From assembly GCA_009700715.1 (NCBI GenBank), contig WLLM01000057.1:1-5895 (forward strand): a DNA stretch of 5,895 bases, given 5' to 3'. Shown piece after piece: positions 1 to 5,895 of this stretch (position 1 is its first letter; the number at the start of each line of letters is the position of its first letter). Below the pieces are notes generated by a model. That model made no database searches, was not told the DNA's origin, and saw nothing but the letters and a program-made list of their open reading frames with translations. The position numbers and the translations under genes were made by a program. Source of the DNA: Actinomycetota bacterium (lineage in GTDB: Bacteria > Actinomycetota > Actinomycetes > Nanopelagicales > Nanopelagicaceae).

Positions 1-1175
1 AAAGCGTTTGGATGTCACACGGTGACGCTGTGACACAAGCACCTGCCGGTTTCTCAATATGTGCCGTTACAGCCGATACACCGATTGCTGCTTTTGAAGA
101 TGCCACCGGAAAAATCGCGGGCGTGCAGTTCCACCCCGAAGTTCTGCACTCTGAACACGGGCAAGCAATCCTTAAAAATTGGTTGATCAATATTGCTGGA
201 TGTACTCCTAATTGGACCACCGGAAATATTGCAGAAAATGAAATCGCTAAAGCGAAAGCACTGATCGGCAGCAAGCGCGTTATCTGCGGCCTATCTGGCG
301 GAGTTGATTCAGCAGTTGCTGCAGCAATTGTGCAGCGCGCAGTCGGCGCACAACTCACATGTGTCTTCGTAGATCATGGTTTGCTGCGCAGTGGCGAATC
401 CGAACAAGTACAACGCGACTTCGTCGCTGCAACCGGTATTGATCTAGTTGTCGTTGACGCAGTTGATCAATTCTTAAGCGCGCTTGCTGGAGTTACTGAT
501 CCTGAGACCAAGCGCAAAATTATTGGCCGTGAATTCATTCGCTCCTTCGAAAAAGCAGCACGTGACATTGCCGCTGGGGGAGATGTTGAATTCTTAGTAC
601 AGGGCACCCTTTACCCAGATGTTGTTGAATCAGGTGGCGGAACAGGTACTGCAAATATCAAGTCACATCACAATGTAGGCGGATTGCCGGATGATTTGAA
701 GTTCACACTCGTCGAACCACTTCGTACTTTATTTAAAGATGAGGTTCGCCAAGTTGGATTAGAACTCGGCCTTCCCGAAGAAATCGTTTGGCGCCAACCA
801 TTCCCAGGTCCGGGTCTTGGTATTCGCATCATCGGTGAAGTAACCCAGGATCGTTTAGAAATTCTGCGCCACGCAGATCTAATCGCGCGCGAAGAGTTAA
901 AGGCGGCCGGACTTGATCGTCAGATCTGGCAATGCCCTGTTGTTCTCTTGGCTGATGTGCGCAGCGTTGGCGTGCAAGGTGATGGACGTACTTACGGCCA
1001 CCCAATTGTTCTGCGTCCAGTATCAAGTGAAGATGCGATGACCGCTGATTGGTCACGCGTTCCTTACGATACGCTCGAAAAGATTTCGACTCGCATTACC
1101 AATGAAGTACGAGAAGTAAACCGAGTTGTGTTGGATGTGACGAGCAAGCCGCCAGGAACGATCGAGTGGGAATGA
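1..1175 (+). CDS. guaA: GMP synthase (glutamine-hydrolysing), 5'-truncated by window edge
   Basis: GuaA makes GMP from XMP, ATP and glutamine in the cytoplasm, the last step of guanine nucleotide synthesis. The frame is open to the left edge: the first full codons (from base 3) read SVWMSHGD, the conserved end of the class I amidotransferase domain, so the ATG at base 12 is internal. Counting that Met as 1, the glutaminase His/Glu pair lies in GVQFHPEV (H41, E43) and the ATP-pyrophosphatase P-loop SGGVDS at 95-100 (bases 294-311). Next come [39 protein letters not shown] and the dimerisation-domain ending [10 protein letters not shown], the usual GuaA C-terminus. About 130 residues are missing on the left, including the catalytic Cys, from a family length near 520. 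No frameshift or lost motif is visible. It ends one base before the cyclophilin gene, so the two are probably cotranscribed; the promoter is outside the window. Confidence 0.98.
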   Translation, partial: SVWMSHGDAVTQAPAGFSICAVTADTPIAAFEDATGKIAGVQFHPEVLHSEHGQAILKNWLINIAGCTPNWTTGNIAENEIAKAKALIGSKRVICGLSGGVDSAVAAAIVQRAVGAQLTCVFVDHGLLRSGESEQVQRDFVAATGIDLVVVDAVDQFLSALAGVTDPETKRKIIGREFIRSFEKAARDIAAGGDVEFLVQGTLYPDVVESGGGTGTANIKSHHNVGGLPDDLKFTLVEPLRTLFKDEVRQVGLELGLPEEIVWRQPFPGPGLGIRIIGEVTQDRLEILRHADLIAREELKAAGLDRQIWQCPVVLLADVRSVGVQGDGRTYGHPIVLRPVSSEDAMTADWSRVPYDTLEKISTRITNEVREVNRVVLDVTSKPPGTIEWE

Positions 1176-1176
1176 A

Positions 1177-1842
1177 ATGAAAAAATTAATTTCAACAGCT
1201 CTAGTTATATTTATGTTGCCGATTTCGGCATCCGCGGCAGAACGCCCAACTTCAGTTAAGGGTTGCGCTAAGCCAACAGCTAAGGCTCACGAGCCAGCAA
1301 CACTTAAGCAACCAACTGCAGTTGATAAGAAACTTGCAAAGACAATGACTATCAACACAAATTGTGGAGTCATCACGATCGCTCTTGATCCCGCAGCGCC
1401 ACAAACAGTTACCAACTTGGCAACGCTGGCAAGATCTAAATATTTCGATGGCACTTACTGCCACCGTTTAACCACTGAAGGTATTTATGTTCTGCAATGT
1501 GGAGATCCTTCAGCGCAAGGAAATGGATCTCCGGGATCTTGGAAGGGCTATAAAGACGAGAACCTTCCAACAAAGAAGATCCTTACCTACCCGGCAGGAA
1601 CAGTAGCCATGGCCAACTCTGGGCCAAATACCAATGGCAGCCAGTTCTTCTTAGTTTATAAAGACACTACGTTGCCGCCGAGCTACACAATCTGGGGCAA
1701 GATCAAGACAGGCCTTCCACTATTACTGCGCATCGAGAAAGTTGGCGCATACCAAGTCGATCAAACTTCAGGCAAGGCTTATTACTCAGGCGATGGAATT
1801 CCGGTGCAACCGATTGAAATTAAATCGGTGAGCGTTCGTTAA
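1177..1842 (+). CDS. Exported cyclophilin-type peptidyl-prolyl cis-trans isomerase
   Basis: This 221-residue protein should catalyse cis-trans isomerisation of prolyl bonds, helping proteins fold outside the membrane. Residues 1-20 form a signal peptide: MKK, a hydrophobic core (LISTALVIFMLPI) and a signal peptidase I site after SASA. C30 sits in VKGC, which is not a lipobox. A mature linker rich in Lys, Ala, Pro and Thr runs to about 55, and the cyclophilin domain covers about 56-221. Catalytic Arg is R97 in CHRL; Q107 and the GPNTNGSQFFL block (150-159, with Q156 and F158) match the active site of human CypA. As in other actinobacterial secreted cyclophilins, LPPSYT replaces the loop carrying CypA His126. 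Four cysteines (C30, C63, C95, C108) remain after cleavage and could form disulfides (inference). The start one base after the guaA stop is supported by the signal peptide; the only upstream purine run is a weak TGGGA inside guaA, so translational coupling is likely. Client proteins are unknown. Confidence 0.94.
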   Translation: MKKLISTALVIFMLPISASAAERPTSVKGCAKPTAKAHEPATLKQPTAVDKKLAKTMTINTNCGVITIALDPAAPQTVTNLATLARSKYFDGTYCHRLTTEGIYVLQCGDPSAQGNGSPGSWKGYKDENLPTKKILTYPAGTVAMANSGPNTNGSQFFLVYKDTTLPPSYTIWGKIKTGLPLLLRIEKVGAYQVDQTSGKAYYSGDGIPVQPIEIKSVSVR

Positions 1843-1866
1843 CTTTTGCTTAGTTGGTATTAACGA
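1836..1866. repeat. Inverted repeat between convergent genes, possible weak bidirectional terminator
   Basis: TCGTTAA (1836-1842) and TTAACGA (1860-1866) are perfect 7-base arms around a 17-base loop. The left arm contains the stop codon of the cyclophilin gene, and the loop contains the stop of the opposing PIG-L gene. The position is right for a shared terminator, but the stem is AT-rich and neither strand has a U-run after it, so termination here is only a suggestion. Confidence 0.3.
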
Positions 1867-2575
1867 TCTTAAAAGCTTCAGCGATACGACCTTCAGGCAA
1901 TCCGCCGATACCAGCATTGCGTTGACCCCACTCACGAACCATATTTTCAAGTTCTTTATTGTGGGCAGTCTGTGATGCATGCGCATGCAGCGCCTTCATC
2001 TTCAATTCAAATGTGTCGGTGATATCTACCCAGTGATCAGGGTTTGCAAATCCCATCATCCAAACCTCTTTTACACGATGTGGTTGTAGACCTTCGTCGT
2101 TAAGCAAATCGGTAAATGCAAATGGATTTCGCGCATCTGGGTAAACCGCTTGAATAGCAGCTTCACCTGCAGCTAAATGATCTGGGTGGCTGGCGCCGAT
2201 GCGATCCCAATTGCGTTCTGGTGATTGGCAGACCATGCGATCGGGTTTGCTGATGCGAATCTGGCGGACAATATCTTTGCGAAGGCCAAGAGTTGGTTCG
2301 AGGTGACCGTCTACATAATTTAGAAAAGTAATGTCTGTGACGCCGATTGCTGCTCCTGCTGCGCGTTGTTCGCGTTGGCGGATCGCGGGCATTTCCTCTT
2401 TAGTAAAACCTGATTCTTCGCCGCCTTGATCGCCATTGGTGCAAAAGACATAGGCGACTTCAATGCCTGCCTTGACCCATTGCGCGATAGTTCCGGATGC
2501 GCCGAAGTCTGAGTCATCGGGATGTGCGTTGATGACTAATACGCGCTTTATTTCTGAATTTGGTAGCGGCTCCAT
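1850..2575 (-). CDS. PIG-L/LmbE-family zinc-dependent N-deacetylase, substrate unknown
   Basis: This 241-residue cytoplasmic protein belongs to the PIG-L (LmbE) family, whose members remove N-acetyl groups from GlcNAc-type sugars and related conjugates; MshB, Mca and BshB are characterised relatives. Numbered from the chosen Met, the first zinc motif is AHPDD (17-21): H18 and D21 match the metal ligands of MshB and D20 its catalytic base. The second motif is SHPDH (129-133), with H130 and H133 matching MshB His144 and His147. Other landmarks are TNGDQGGEES (46-55) and NYVDGH (86-91). There is no signal peptide or membrane segment. The frame extends 29 codons further upstream (to base 2662), but that part is Cys/Ser-rich, antisense to the N-terminus and Walker A region of pcrA, and lacks family features. 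ATG at 2575 is therefore preferred; an in-frame TTG at 2584 with GGAG ten bases before it is an alternative. The sequence does not clearly match MshB or Mca, so I assign no substrate. The gene converges on the cyclophilin gene and diverges from pcrA. Confidence 0.92.
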   Translation of the reverse strand: MEPLPNSEIKRVLVINAHPDDSDFGASGTIAQWVKAGIEVAYVFCTNGDQGGEESGFTKEEMPAIRQREQRAAGAAIGVTDITFLNYVDGHLEPTLGLRKDIVRQIRISKPDRMVCQSPERNWDRIGASHPDHLAAGEAAIQAVYPDARNPFAFTDLLNDEGLQPHRVKEVWMMGFANPDHWVDITDTFELKMKALHAHASQTAHNKELENMVREWGQRNAGIGGLPEGRIAEAFKIVNTN

Positions 2576-2583
2576 GACAGTCA

Positions 2584-2589
2584 AGCCTA
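2584..2589 (-). promoter_or_regulatory. Candidate -10 box for the PIG-L gene
   Basis: Read on the - strand this is TAGGCT, which fits the actinobacterial -10 pattern TANNNT and lies 8 bases before the ATG at 2575. That spacing would give a leaderless or nearly leaderless mRNA, consistent with the absence of a well-placed Shine-Dalgarno site. No good -35 box is visible. TATTAG, two to three bases further upstream, overlaps it and is a weaker alternative. If the TTG start at 2584 were used, this box would lie inside the gene. Confidence 0.3.
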
Positions 2590-2590
2590 A

Positions 2591-2596
2591 TAGACT
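2591..2596 (+). promoter_or_regulatory. Candidate -10 box for leaderless pcrA transcript
   Basis: TAGACT fits TANNNT and lies 7 bases before the ATG at 2604, the spacing expected when transcription begins at the first base of the start codon. No Shine-Dalgarno site precedes that ATG. A convincing -35 hexamer is not present at 16-18 bases upstream, which is common for actinobacterial promoters but lowers certainty. The box lies one base from the opposing -10 candidate for the PIG-L gene. Confidence 0.4.
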
Positions 2597-2603
2597 CCGC
2601 GCC

Positions 2604-4847
2604 ATGGTTGATACGCAAGAGCTACTGGCGGGGCTTAATCCGCAGCAGCAGAAAGCGGTCATCCACGAAGGCGCACCACTTTTAGTTGTGGCCGGCGCCG
2701 GTTCTGGAAAAACGCGAGTTCTTACTCGTCGTATCGCCTATTTGATGGCGGCTCGTTCAGTTAAACCATACGAAATCTTGGCGATCACCTTCACCAATAA
2801 AGCTGCGGGTGAGATGAAAGATCGCGTTACCGAACTTGTGGGACCAATTGCAAAATCCATGTGGGTCTCAACTTTTCACTCTGCTTGTGTTCGCTTGCTG
2901 CGCCAAGAGATCGAACGTTTGGGTTACAGCAGCACCTTTAGCATTTACGACTCTGCCGATTCACAGAAGTTAATTTCGCGCGTGATGGAGACGTTAAATC
3001 TCGATCCCAAGCGTTATCCGGCGCGCCAATTCCAATCGCTAATTTCCAATGCCAAGAACGAGCTGCAGACGCCTTATCAATATCTATCTGCGGCGCAAAA
3101 CCAATTCGAAACTATCGTTGCCGATGTTTATACGATGTACGAAAAACGCTTGGCGCAGGCCAACGCTTTAGATTTCGATGATTTGATTATGAAGACGGTG
3201 CAGGTCTTGCAACAATTCCCTGAAACCAAGGCGCGCTTTCGTTCCCGCTTTCGCCACATCTTGGTGGATGAATACCAGGACACCAACCACGCGCAATATG
3301 TTTTAGTTAAAGAGCTAACTGGCACTGAAGGTGATGGTTTTCCGGTGGCCGAGCTCTGTGTTGTGGGCGATGCCGATCAATCAATCTACGGTTTCCGCGG
3401 TGCAACGATTCGCAATATTTTGCAGTTCGAAGTTGACTATCCAAATGCGGCTACCGTCTTGCTCGAACAAAATTACCGTTCTACGCAAAATATCCTTAAC
3501 GCCGCAAATGCTGTGATCACTCAAAATGAATCGCGCAAAGAGAAGAATTTATGGTCTGATGCCGGTGCCGGTGCACCGCTCGTTGGTTATGTCGCTGAAT
3601 CCGAATACGACGAAGCTGAGTTTGTTAAATCTGAGATCCGATCTCTACAAGATATGGGCTATTCGAACCCTGGAGATACTGCGGTTTTCTATCGCACCAA
3701 TGCCCAGTCTCGTATCTTTGAAGAAATCTTTATGCGCGCTGCGATTCCTTATAAAGTCGTGGGTGGTTTGCGATTCTATGAACGTAAAGAAGTTAAAGAT
3801 TTGCTGGCCTACCTTCGCGTACTCGCCAATCCAGATGATGAAGTCTCACTGCGCCGCGTAATTAACTTTCCAAAGCGCGGTATTGGTGATCGCGCTCTCG
3901 AAGAAGTAGAAGCCTTCTCGCAAGCCAATGGCATATCTTTCTGGCAAGCGCTCTTGCGCGTCACTGAGGCAACCAGCGTTCCCAATAAAGCAGCGCACTC
4001 AATTGGCACATTTACCTCAATGCTTACTGCGCTATCAGTTTTGGTTGAAGCAAAGACCAAACCGTCGGTGATCATCGAAGCAGTCCTCGAACAATCAGGT
4101 CTGCTCACCGAACTTGAAGCGAGCACCGATCCACAGGATGAAGTACGAGTTGAAAACTTAAAGGAACTTGTCTCGGCATCAATGGAATATGAAGAGCGCC
4201 CCTTTGAGGAGCTCGGTGAAGATGAGGAAATTTCACTCTCTGGATTCCTCGAAAAAGTTTCGCTAGTTGCCGATGCGGATGAGATCCCAGACGGTGAAGA
4301 TCATGGGGGAGTCGTAACGCTAATGACTCTGCACACTGCAAAGGGTTTGGAATTTCCAACGGTATTTCTCACCGGTATGGAAGATGGAATCTTTCCGCAT
4401 GCGCGTACTTTGGATGATCCAAAAGAGATTGAAGAAGAACGTCGCTTGGCCTACGTTGGTTTAACGCGCGCCGAAAAACGACTCTATATTTCGCGCGCTG
4501 AATATCGTTTAACTTTTGGAACTCCTAAATACAACCCGGGTTCACGTTTCCTAGATGAAATTCCAACTGATTTAATCGAATGGAAGAACGAAACTCGTTC
4601 TTCATCTTCATCCGGAAGTTCTGGACTTCGACGTCGTACTCCGACAACGCCACCACCAAGAGCGACCGGTAAGAAATCTTCTGCAATGGTTCTTGAAGTT
4701 GGGCAGCGTGTGTCACATGACACATTCGGCCTCGGCACAGTTATTGCCTTGGCGGGCGAGGGCGATAAATCAGAGGCCACTATCAACTTCGGCCAATACG
4801 GCGAAAAACGCCTCTTGCTGCGCTACGCGCCTGTTGTGGTTTTGTAG
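2604..4847 (+). CDS. pcrA: ATP-dependent DNA helicase PcrA/UvrD (superfamily 1A)
   Basis: PcrA is a 3'-5' DNA helicase for nucleotide-excision and mismatch repair, plasmid replication and clearing of stalled RNA polymerase. All SF1A motifs are intact in this 747-residue protein: Q motif LNPQQQ (12-17), Walker A GAGSGKT (31-37, K36), Ia ITFTNKAAGEM, Walker B DEYQDT (222-227), III VGDADQSIYGFRG (from 254; Q259, R265), IV QNYRST (289-294, R292), V TLHTAKGLEF (H577, K580) and VI YVGLTRAEKR (R622). A Ser/Pro/Arg-rich linker (about 665-695) leads to a C-terminal Tudor-like domain (about 698-747, GQRVSHDTFGLGTV), which binds RNA polymerase in characterised PcrA/UvrD proteins. The frame is open back to an ATG at 2463, but that part is antisense to the PIG-L gene and unlike PcrA. 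ATG 2604 puts LLAGLNPQQQ near the N-terminus, as in the family, and has a -10-like box 7 bases before it. UvrD1 is the naming alternative used in mycobacteria. Confidence 0.97.
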   Translation: MVDTQELLAGLNPQQQKAVIHEGAPLLVVAGAGSGKTRVLTRRIAYLMAARSVKPYEILAITFTNKAAGEMKDRVTELVGPIAKSMWVSTFHSACVRLLRQEIERLGYSSTFSIYDSADSQKLISRVMETLNLDPKRYPARQFQSLISNAKNELQTPYQYLSAAQNQFETIVADVYTMYEKRLAQANALDFDDLIMKTVQVLQQFPETKARFRSRFRHILVDEYQDTNHAQYVLVKELTGTEGDGFPVAELCVVGDADQSIYGFRGATIRNILQFEVDYPNAATVLLEQNYRSTQNILNAANAVITQNESRKEKNLWSDAGAGAPLVGYVAESEYDEAEFVKSEIRSLQDMGYSNPGDTAVFYRTNAQSRIFEEIFMRAAIPYKVVGGLRFYERKEVKDLLAYLRVLANPDDEVSLRRVINFPKRGIGDRALEEVEAFSQANGISFWQALLRVTEATSVPNKAAHSIGTFTSMLTALSVLVEAKTKPSVIIEAVLEQSGLLTELEASTDPQDEVRVENLKELVSASMEYEERPFEELGEDEEISLSGFLEKVSLVADADEIPDGEDHGGVVTLMTLHTAKGLEFPTVFLTGMEDGIFPHARTLDDPKEIEEERRLAYVGLTRAEKRLYISRAEYRLTFGTPKYNPGSRFLDEIPTDLIEWKNETRSSSSSGSSGLRRRTPTTPPPRATGKKSSAMVLEVGQRVSHDTFGLGTVIALAGEGDKSEATINFGQYGEKRLLLRYAPVVVL
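4709..4724. promoter_or_regulatory. CRP/GlxR-like 16-base dyad inside the 3' end of pcrA
   Basis: TGTGTCA and TGACACA form a perfect 7-base inverted repeat around the centre CA. It agrees with the GlxR/CRP consensus TGTGANNTANNTCACA at 9 of the 12 specified bases. It lies about 200 bases upstream of the sucC start and about 140 bases before the candidate sucC -10 box. It also encodes part of the conserved Tudor-domain motif RVSHDTF of PcrA, so it may be a by-product of coding sequence. No regulator gene is visible in the window. Confidence 0.18.
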
Positions 4848-4861
4848 CCTTTCCCAAGGAT

Positions 4862-4867
4862 TAGGAT
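4862..4867 (+). promoter_or_regulatory. Candidate -10 box upstream of sucC
   Basis: TAGGAT, inside a tandem GGATTA repeat (4858-4869), is a good actinobacterial -10 match in the 76-base spacer after pcrA. Transcription would start near 4874, giving a leader of about 50 bases before the sucC GTG. A -35 is not clear; the T-rich stretch around 4840-4845 is the only candidate at an acceptable distance. The spacer itself, and the absence of a well-placed Shine-Dalgarno site for sucC, argue for a separate promoter here, but readthrough from pcrA is not excluded. Confidence 0.3.
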
Positions 4868-4879
4868 TACCCATATCCG

Positions 4880-4899
4880 CTAGCGCAAAGACGAGCTAG
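4880..4899 (+). repeat. Short inverted repeat in the pcrA-sucC spacer
   Basis: CTAGC (4880-4884) and GCTAG (4895-4899) can pair around a 10-base loop, and a G-U pair extends the stem by one. It is followed by TAATTCTT, too weak a U-run for a convincing intrinsic terminator. If transcription starts near 4874, this hairpin would sit at the 5' end of the sucC leader, about 24 bases before the start codon. It could be a weak pcrA terminator, a leader structure or chance. Confidence 0.25.
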
Positions 4900-4923
4900 T
4901 AATTCTTCGAATGGTTGTTATCT

Positions 4924-5895
4924 GTGGATCTCTTTGAATATCAAGCACGTGACCTCTTTGAAAAGCACGGCGTACCAGTTTTAGCTGGTGCTGTCGCAAC
5001 TACCGCCGATGAAGCCTTCACTGCTGCATCTGCAATGGGCGGAAAAGTAGTTGTTAAGGCACAAGTAAAAGTCGGCGGCCGCGGAAAAGCGGGCGGTGTA
5101 AAACTTGCAGTTGATGCAAACGATGCCAAAGAGAAAGCCGGCGCCATTCTCGGAATGGATATTAAAGGCCACACAGTTCACAAAGTGATGATCGCGCAAG
5201 CAGCACCAATCGTCGACGAGTACTACATCTCAATTTTGCTCGACCGTTCAAACCGTACATTCCTTGTCATGGCATCAGTTGCCGGTGGAATGGATATTGA
5301 AGAAGTTGCACATACCGCACCTGAAAAACTTGCCAAGGTTCCAGTAACAGCAGTCGATGGAATTTCACTTGCCAAAGCCAAGGAAATCGTTGCGCAGGCA
5401 AAGTTCCCAGCAGATATCGCAGATCAGGTTGCTGATGTTCTTGTAAAACTTTGGGAGACATTCCAATCTGAAGATGCCACTCTCGTTGAAATTAACCCGC
5501 TTGTTAAGACCGAAGATGGTCGCATCATTGCCCTCGATGGCAAAGTAACTCTTGATGACAATGCAGAATTTCGTCAGCCAACACATGAGGCTTTGGTTGA
5601 TCATGCAGCAGCAAATGCACTTGAAGCCGCTGCAAAGGAAAAGGGACTTAACTATGTAAAGCTCGATAACGGACAGGTCGGAATCATCGGTAACGGTGCT
5701 GGCTTGGTTATGTCGACGCTCGATGTCGTTGCATACGCCGGTGAAAAATTCGGTGGAATGCGCCCGGCAAACTTCTTAGATATCGGTGGCGGAGCATCTG
5801 CTCAAGTAATGGCCGATGGACTTTCCATCATCTTGGGCGACCCAGATGTAAAGAGCGTTTTTGTAAATGTATTCGGTGGAATCACTGCTTGTGAT
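4924..5895 (+). CDS. sucC: Succinyl-CoA synthetase (succinate-CoA ligase) beta subunit, 3'-truncated by window edge
   Basis: SucC is the ATP-grasp subunit of the SucCD complex, which interconverts succinyl-CoA + NDP + phosphate and succinate + CoA + NTP in the TCA cycle. The visible 324 codons start at GTG and read [19 protein letters not shown], the family N-terminus. An in-frame TAA at 4900-4902 limits any extension; TTG at 4915 is the only other start. The nucleotide-binding segment [16 protein letters not shown] spans 43-58 (K45). Mg2+ ligands expected from E. coli SucC are N191 in EINPL and D205 in [12 protein letters not shown]. The CoA-ligase domain begins around 250 ([17 protein letters not shown]), followed by the [10 protein letters not shown] loop (284-293) and [12 protein letters not shown] at the edge. 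Some 65-70 residues are missing from a length near 390. sucD most likely follows. There is no Shine-Dalgarno site at the usual distance. ATP or GTP preference cannot be read from this sequence. Confidence 0.97.
   Translation, partial: MDLFEYQARDLFEKHGVPVLAGAVATTADEAFTAASAMGGKVVVKAQVKVGGRGKAGGVKLAVDANDAKEKAGAILGMDIKGHTVHKVMIAQAAPIVDEYYISILLDRSNRTFLVMASVAGGMDIEEVAHTAPEKLAKVPVTAVDGISLAKAKEIVAQAKFPADIADQVADVLVKLWETFQSEDATLVEINPLVKTEDGRIIALDGKVTLDDNAEFRQPTHEALVDHAAANALEAAAKEKGLNYVKLDNGQVGIIGNGAGLVMSTLDVVAYAGEKFGGMRPANFLDIGGGASAQVMADGLSIILGDPDVKSVFVNVFGGITACD

Noticed and set aside
12..14. ATG at base 12 as the guaA start
   Set aside because: The frame is open to the left edge and the preceding codons give VW of the conserved VWMSHGD motif, so this Met is internal.
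1976..1989. Perfect 14-base palindrome TGCATGCGCATGCA
   Set aside because: It encodes His-Ala-His-Ala in the PIG-L protein with alternating CAT/GCN codons. A 14-base palindrome is not surprising in almost 6 kb, and no promoter is near.
2463..2603. N-terminal extension of pcrA by 47 residues from an upstream ATG
   Set aside because: The added part is antisense to the conserved AHPDD-containing N-terminus of the PIG-L gene and does not resemble PcrA. The ATG at 2574 is likewise rejected: it overlaps the PIG-L start codon and adds only a non-family decapeptide.
2576..2662. N-terminal extension of the PIG-L protein by 29 residues
   Set aside because: The Cys/Ser-rich extension is antisense to the start of pcrA and has no family similarity. 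PIG-L proteins usually place AHPDD within the first 20 or so residues.
2691..2700. Perfect 10-base palindrome with CCGG at both ends
   Set aside because: It is part of the Walker A codons (Ala-Gly-Ala-Gly) of pcrA and is explained by coding.
3331..3861. Two open frames on the + strand (3331-3516 and 3526-3861) in another frame of pcrA
   Set aside because: They overlap essential helicase motifs of an intact pcrA and encode no recognisable domain, so they are shadow frames.
3809..4786. Antisense open frames of 66-105 codons opposite pcrA
   Set aside because: Their compositions are typical of reverse-complement translation of a coding strand, with no start signals or domains. The same applies to the antisense frames opposite guaA (829-1056), the cyclophilin gene (1252-1464) and sucC (4941-5604).
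4848..4859. CCTT/AAGG hairpin right after the pcrA stop as a terminator
   Set aside because: A four-base stem with a four-base loop and no U-run is too weak to call.
1..5895. A mobile element, CRISPR array, tRNA, toxin-antitoxin or defence system
   Set aside because: No transposase, integrase, spaced repeats, tRNA-like fold or defence domain was seen on either strand; nearly all bases belong to recognisable metabolic or housekeeping genes.

Overview
The window reads as ordinary chromosomal housekeeping DNA from an actinobacterium. GC content is near one half by eye, below that of Streptomyces or Mycobacterium. Gene spacing is very tight and clear Shine-Dalgarno sites are scarce. The protein variants also point to Actinobacteria: a secreted cyclophilin with the CHRLTTEGIYVLQCGD and LPPSYT signatures, a PcrA with the C-terminal Tudor-like extension, and a SucC starting (M/V)[12 protein letters not shown] small-genome freshwater lineage such as the Nanopelagicales (acI) would fit. 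That is an inference from style; no taxonomic marker is present.

Layout from left to right: the 3' three quarters of guaA (GMP synthase, + strand, cut by the left edge); one base later, a gene for an exported cyclophilin-type peptidyl-prolyl isomerase on the same strand; seven bases later, converging from the - strand, a PIG-L/LmbE-family zinc deacetylase; a 28-base divergent gap with two candidate -10 boxes almost back to back; pcrA/uvrD (SF1 DNA helicase, + strand); a 76-base spacer; and the first 324 codons of sucC (succinyl-CoA synthetase beta subunit, GTG start, + strand, cut by the right edge). No stretch over 76 bases lacks a gene.

The genes do not form one pathway. They supply guanine nucleotides (guaA), envelope protein folding (cyclophilin), an unidentified N-deacetylation (PIG-L), DNA repair and transcription-linked unwinding (pcrA), and the TCA cycle (sucC). 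The likely transcription units are guaA-ppi (coupled by a 1-base gap), the PIG-L gene alone or with genes out of view, pcrA, and sucC with a probable sucD beyond the edge. I saw no mobile elements, CRISPR arrays, tRNA or rRNA genes, and nothing that supports a new biological system. The observations worth following are regulatory: the compact divergent promoter, the leader of sucC, and a CRP/GlxR-like dyad near the end of pcrA. The unknown substrate of the PIG-L enzyme is also open.
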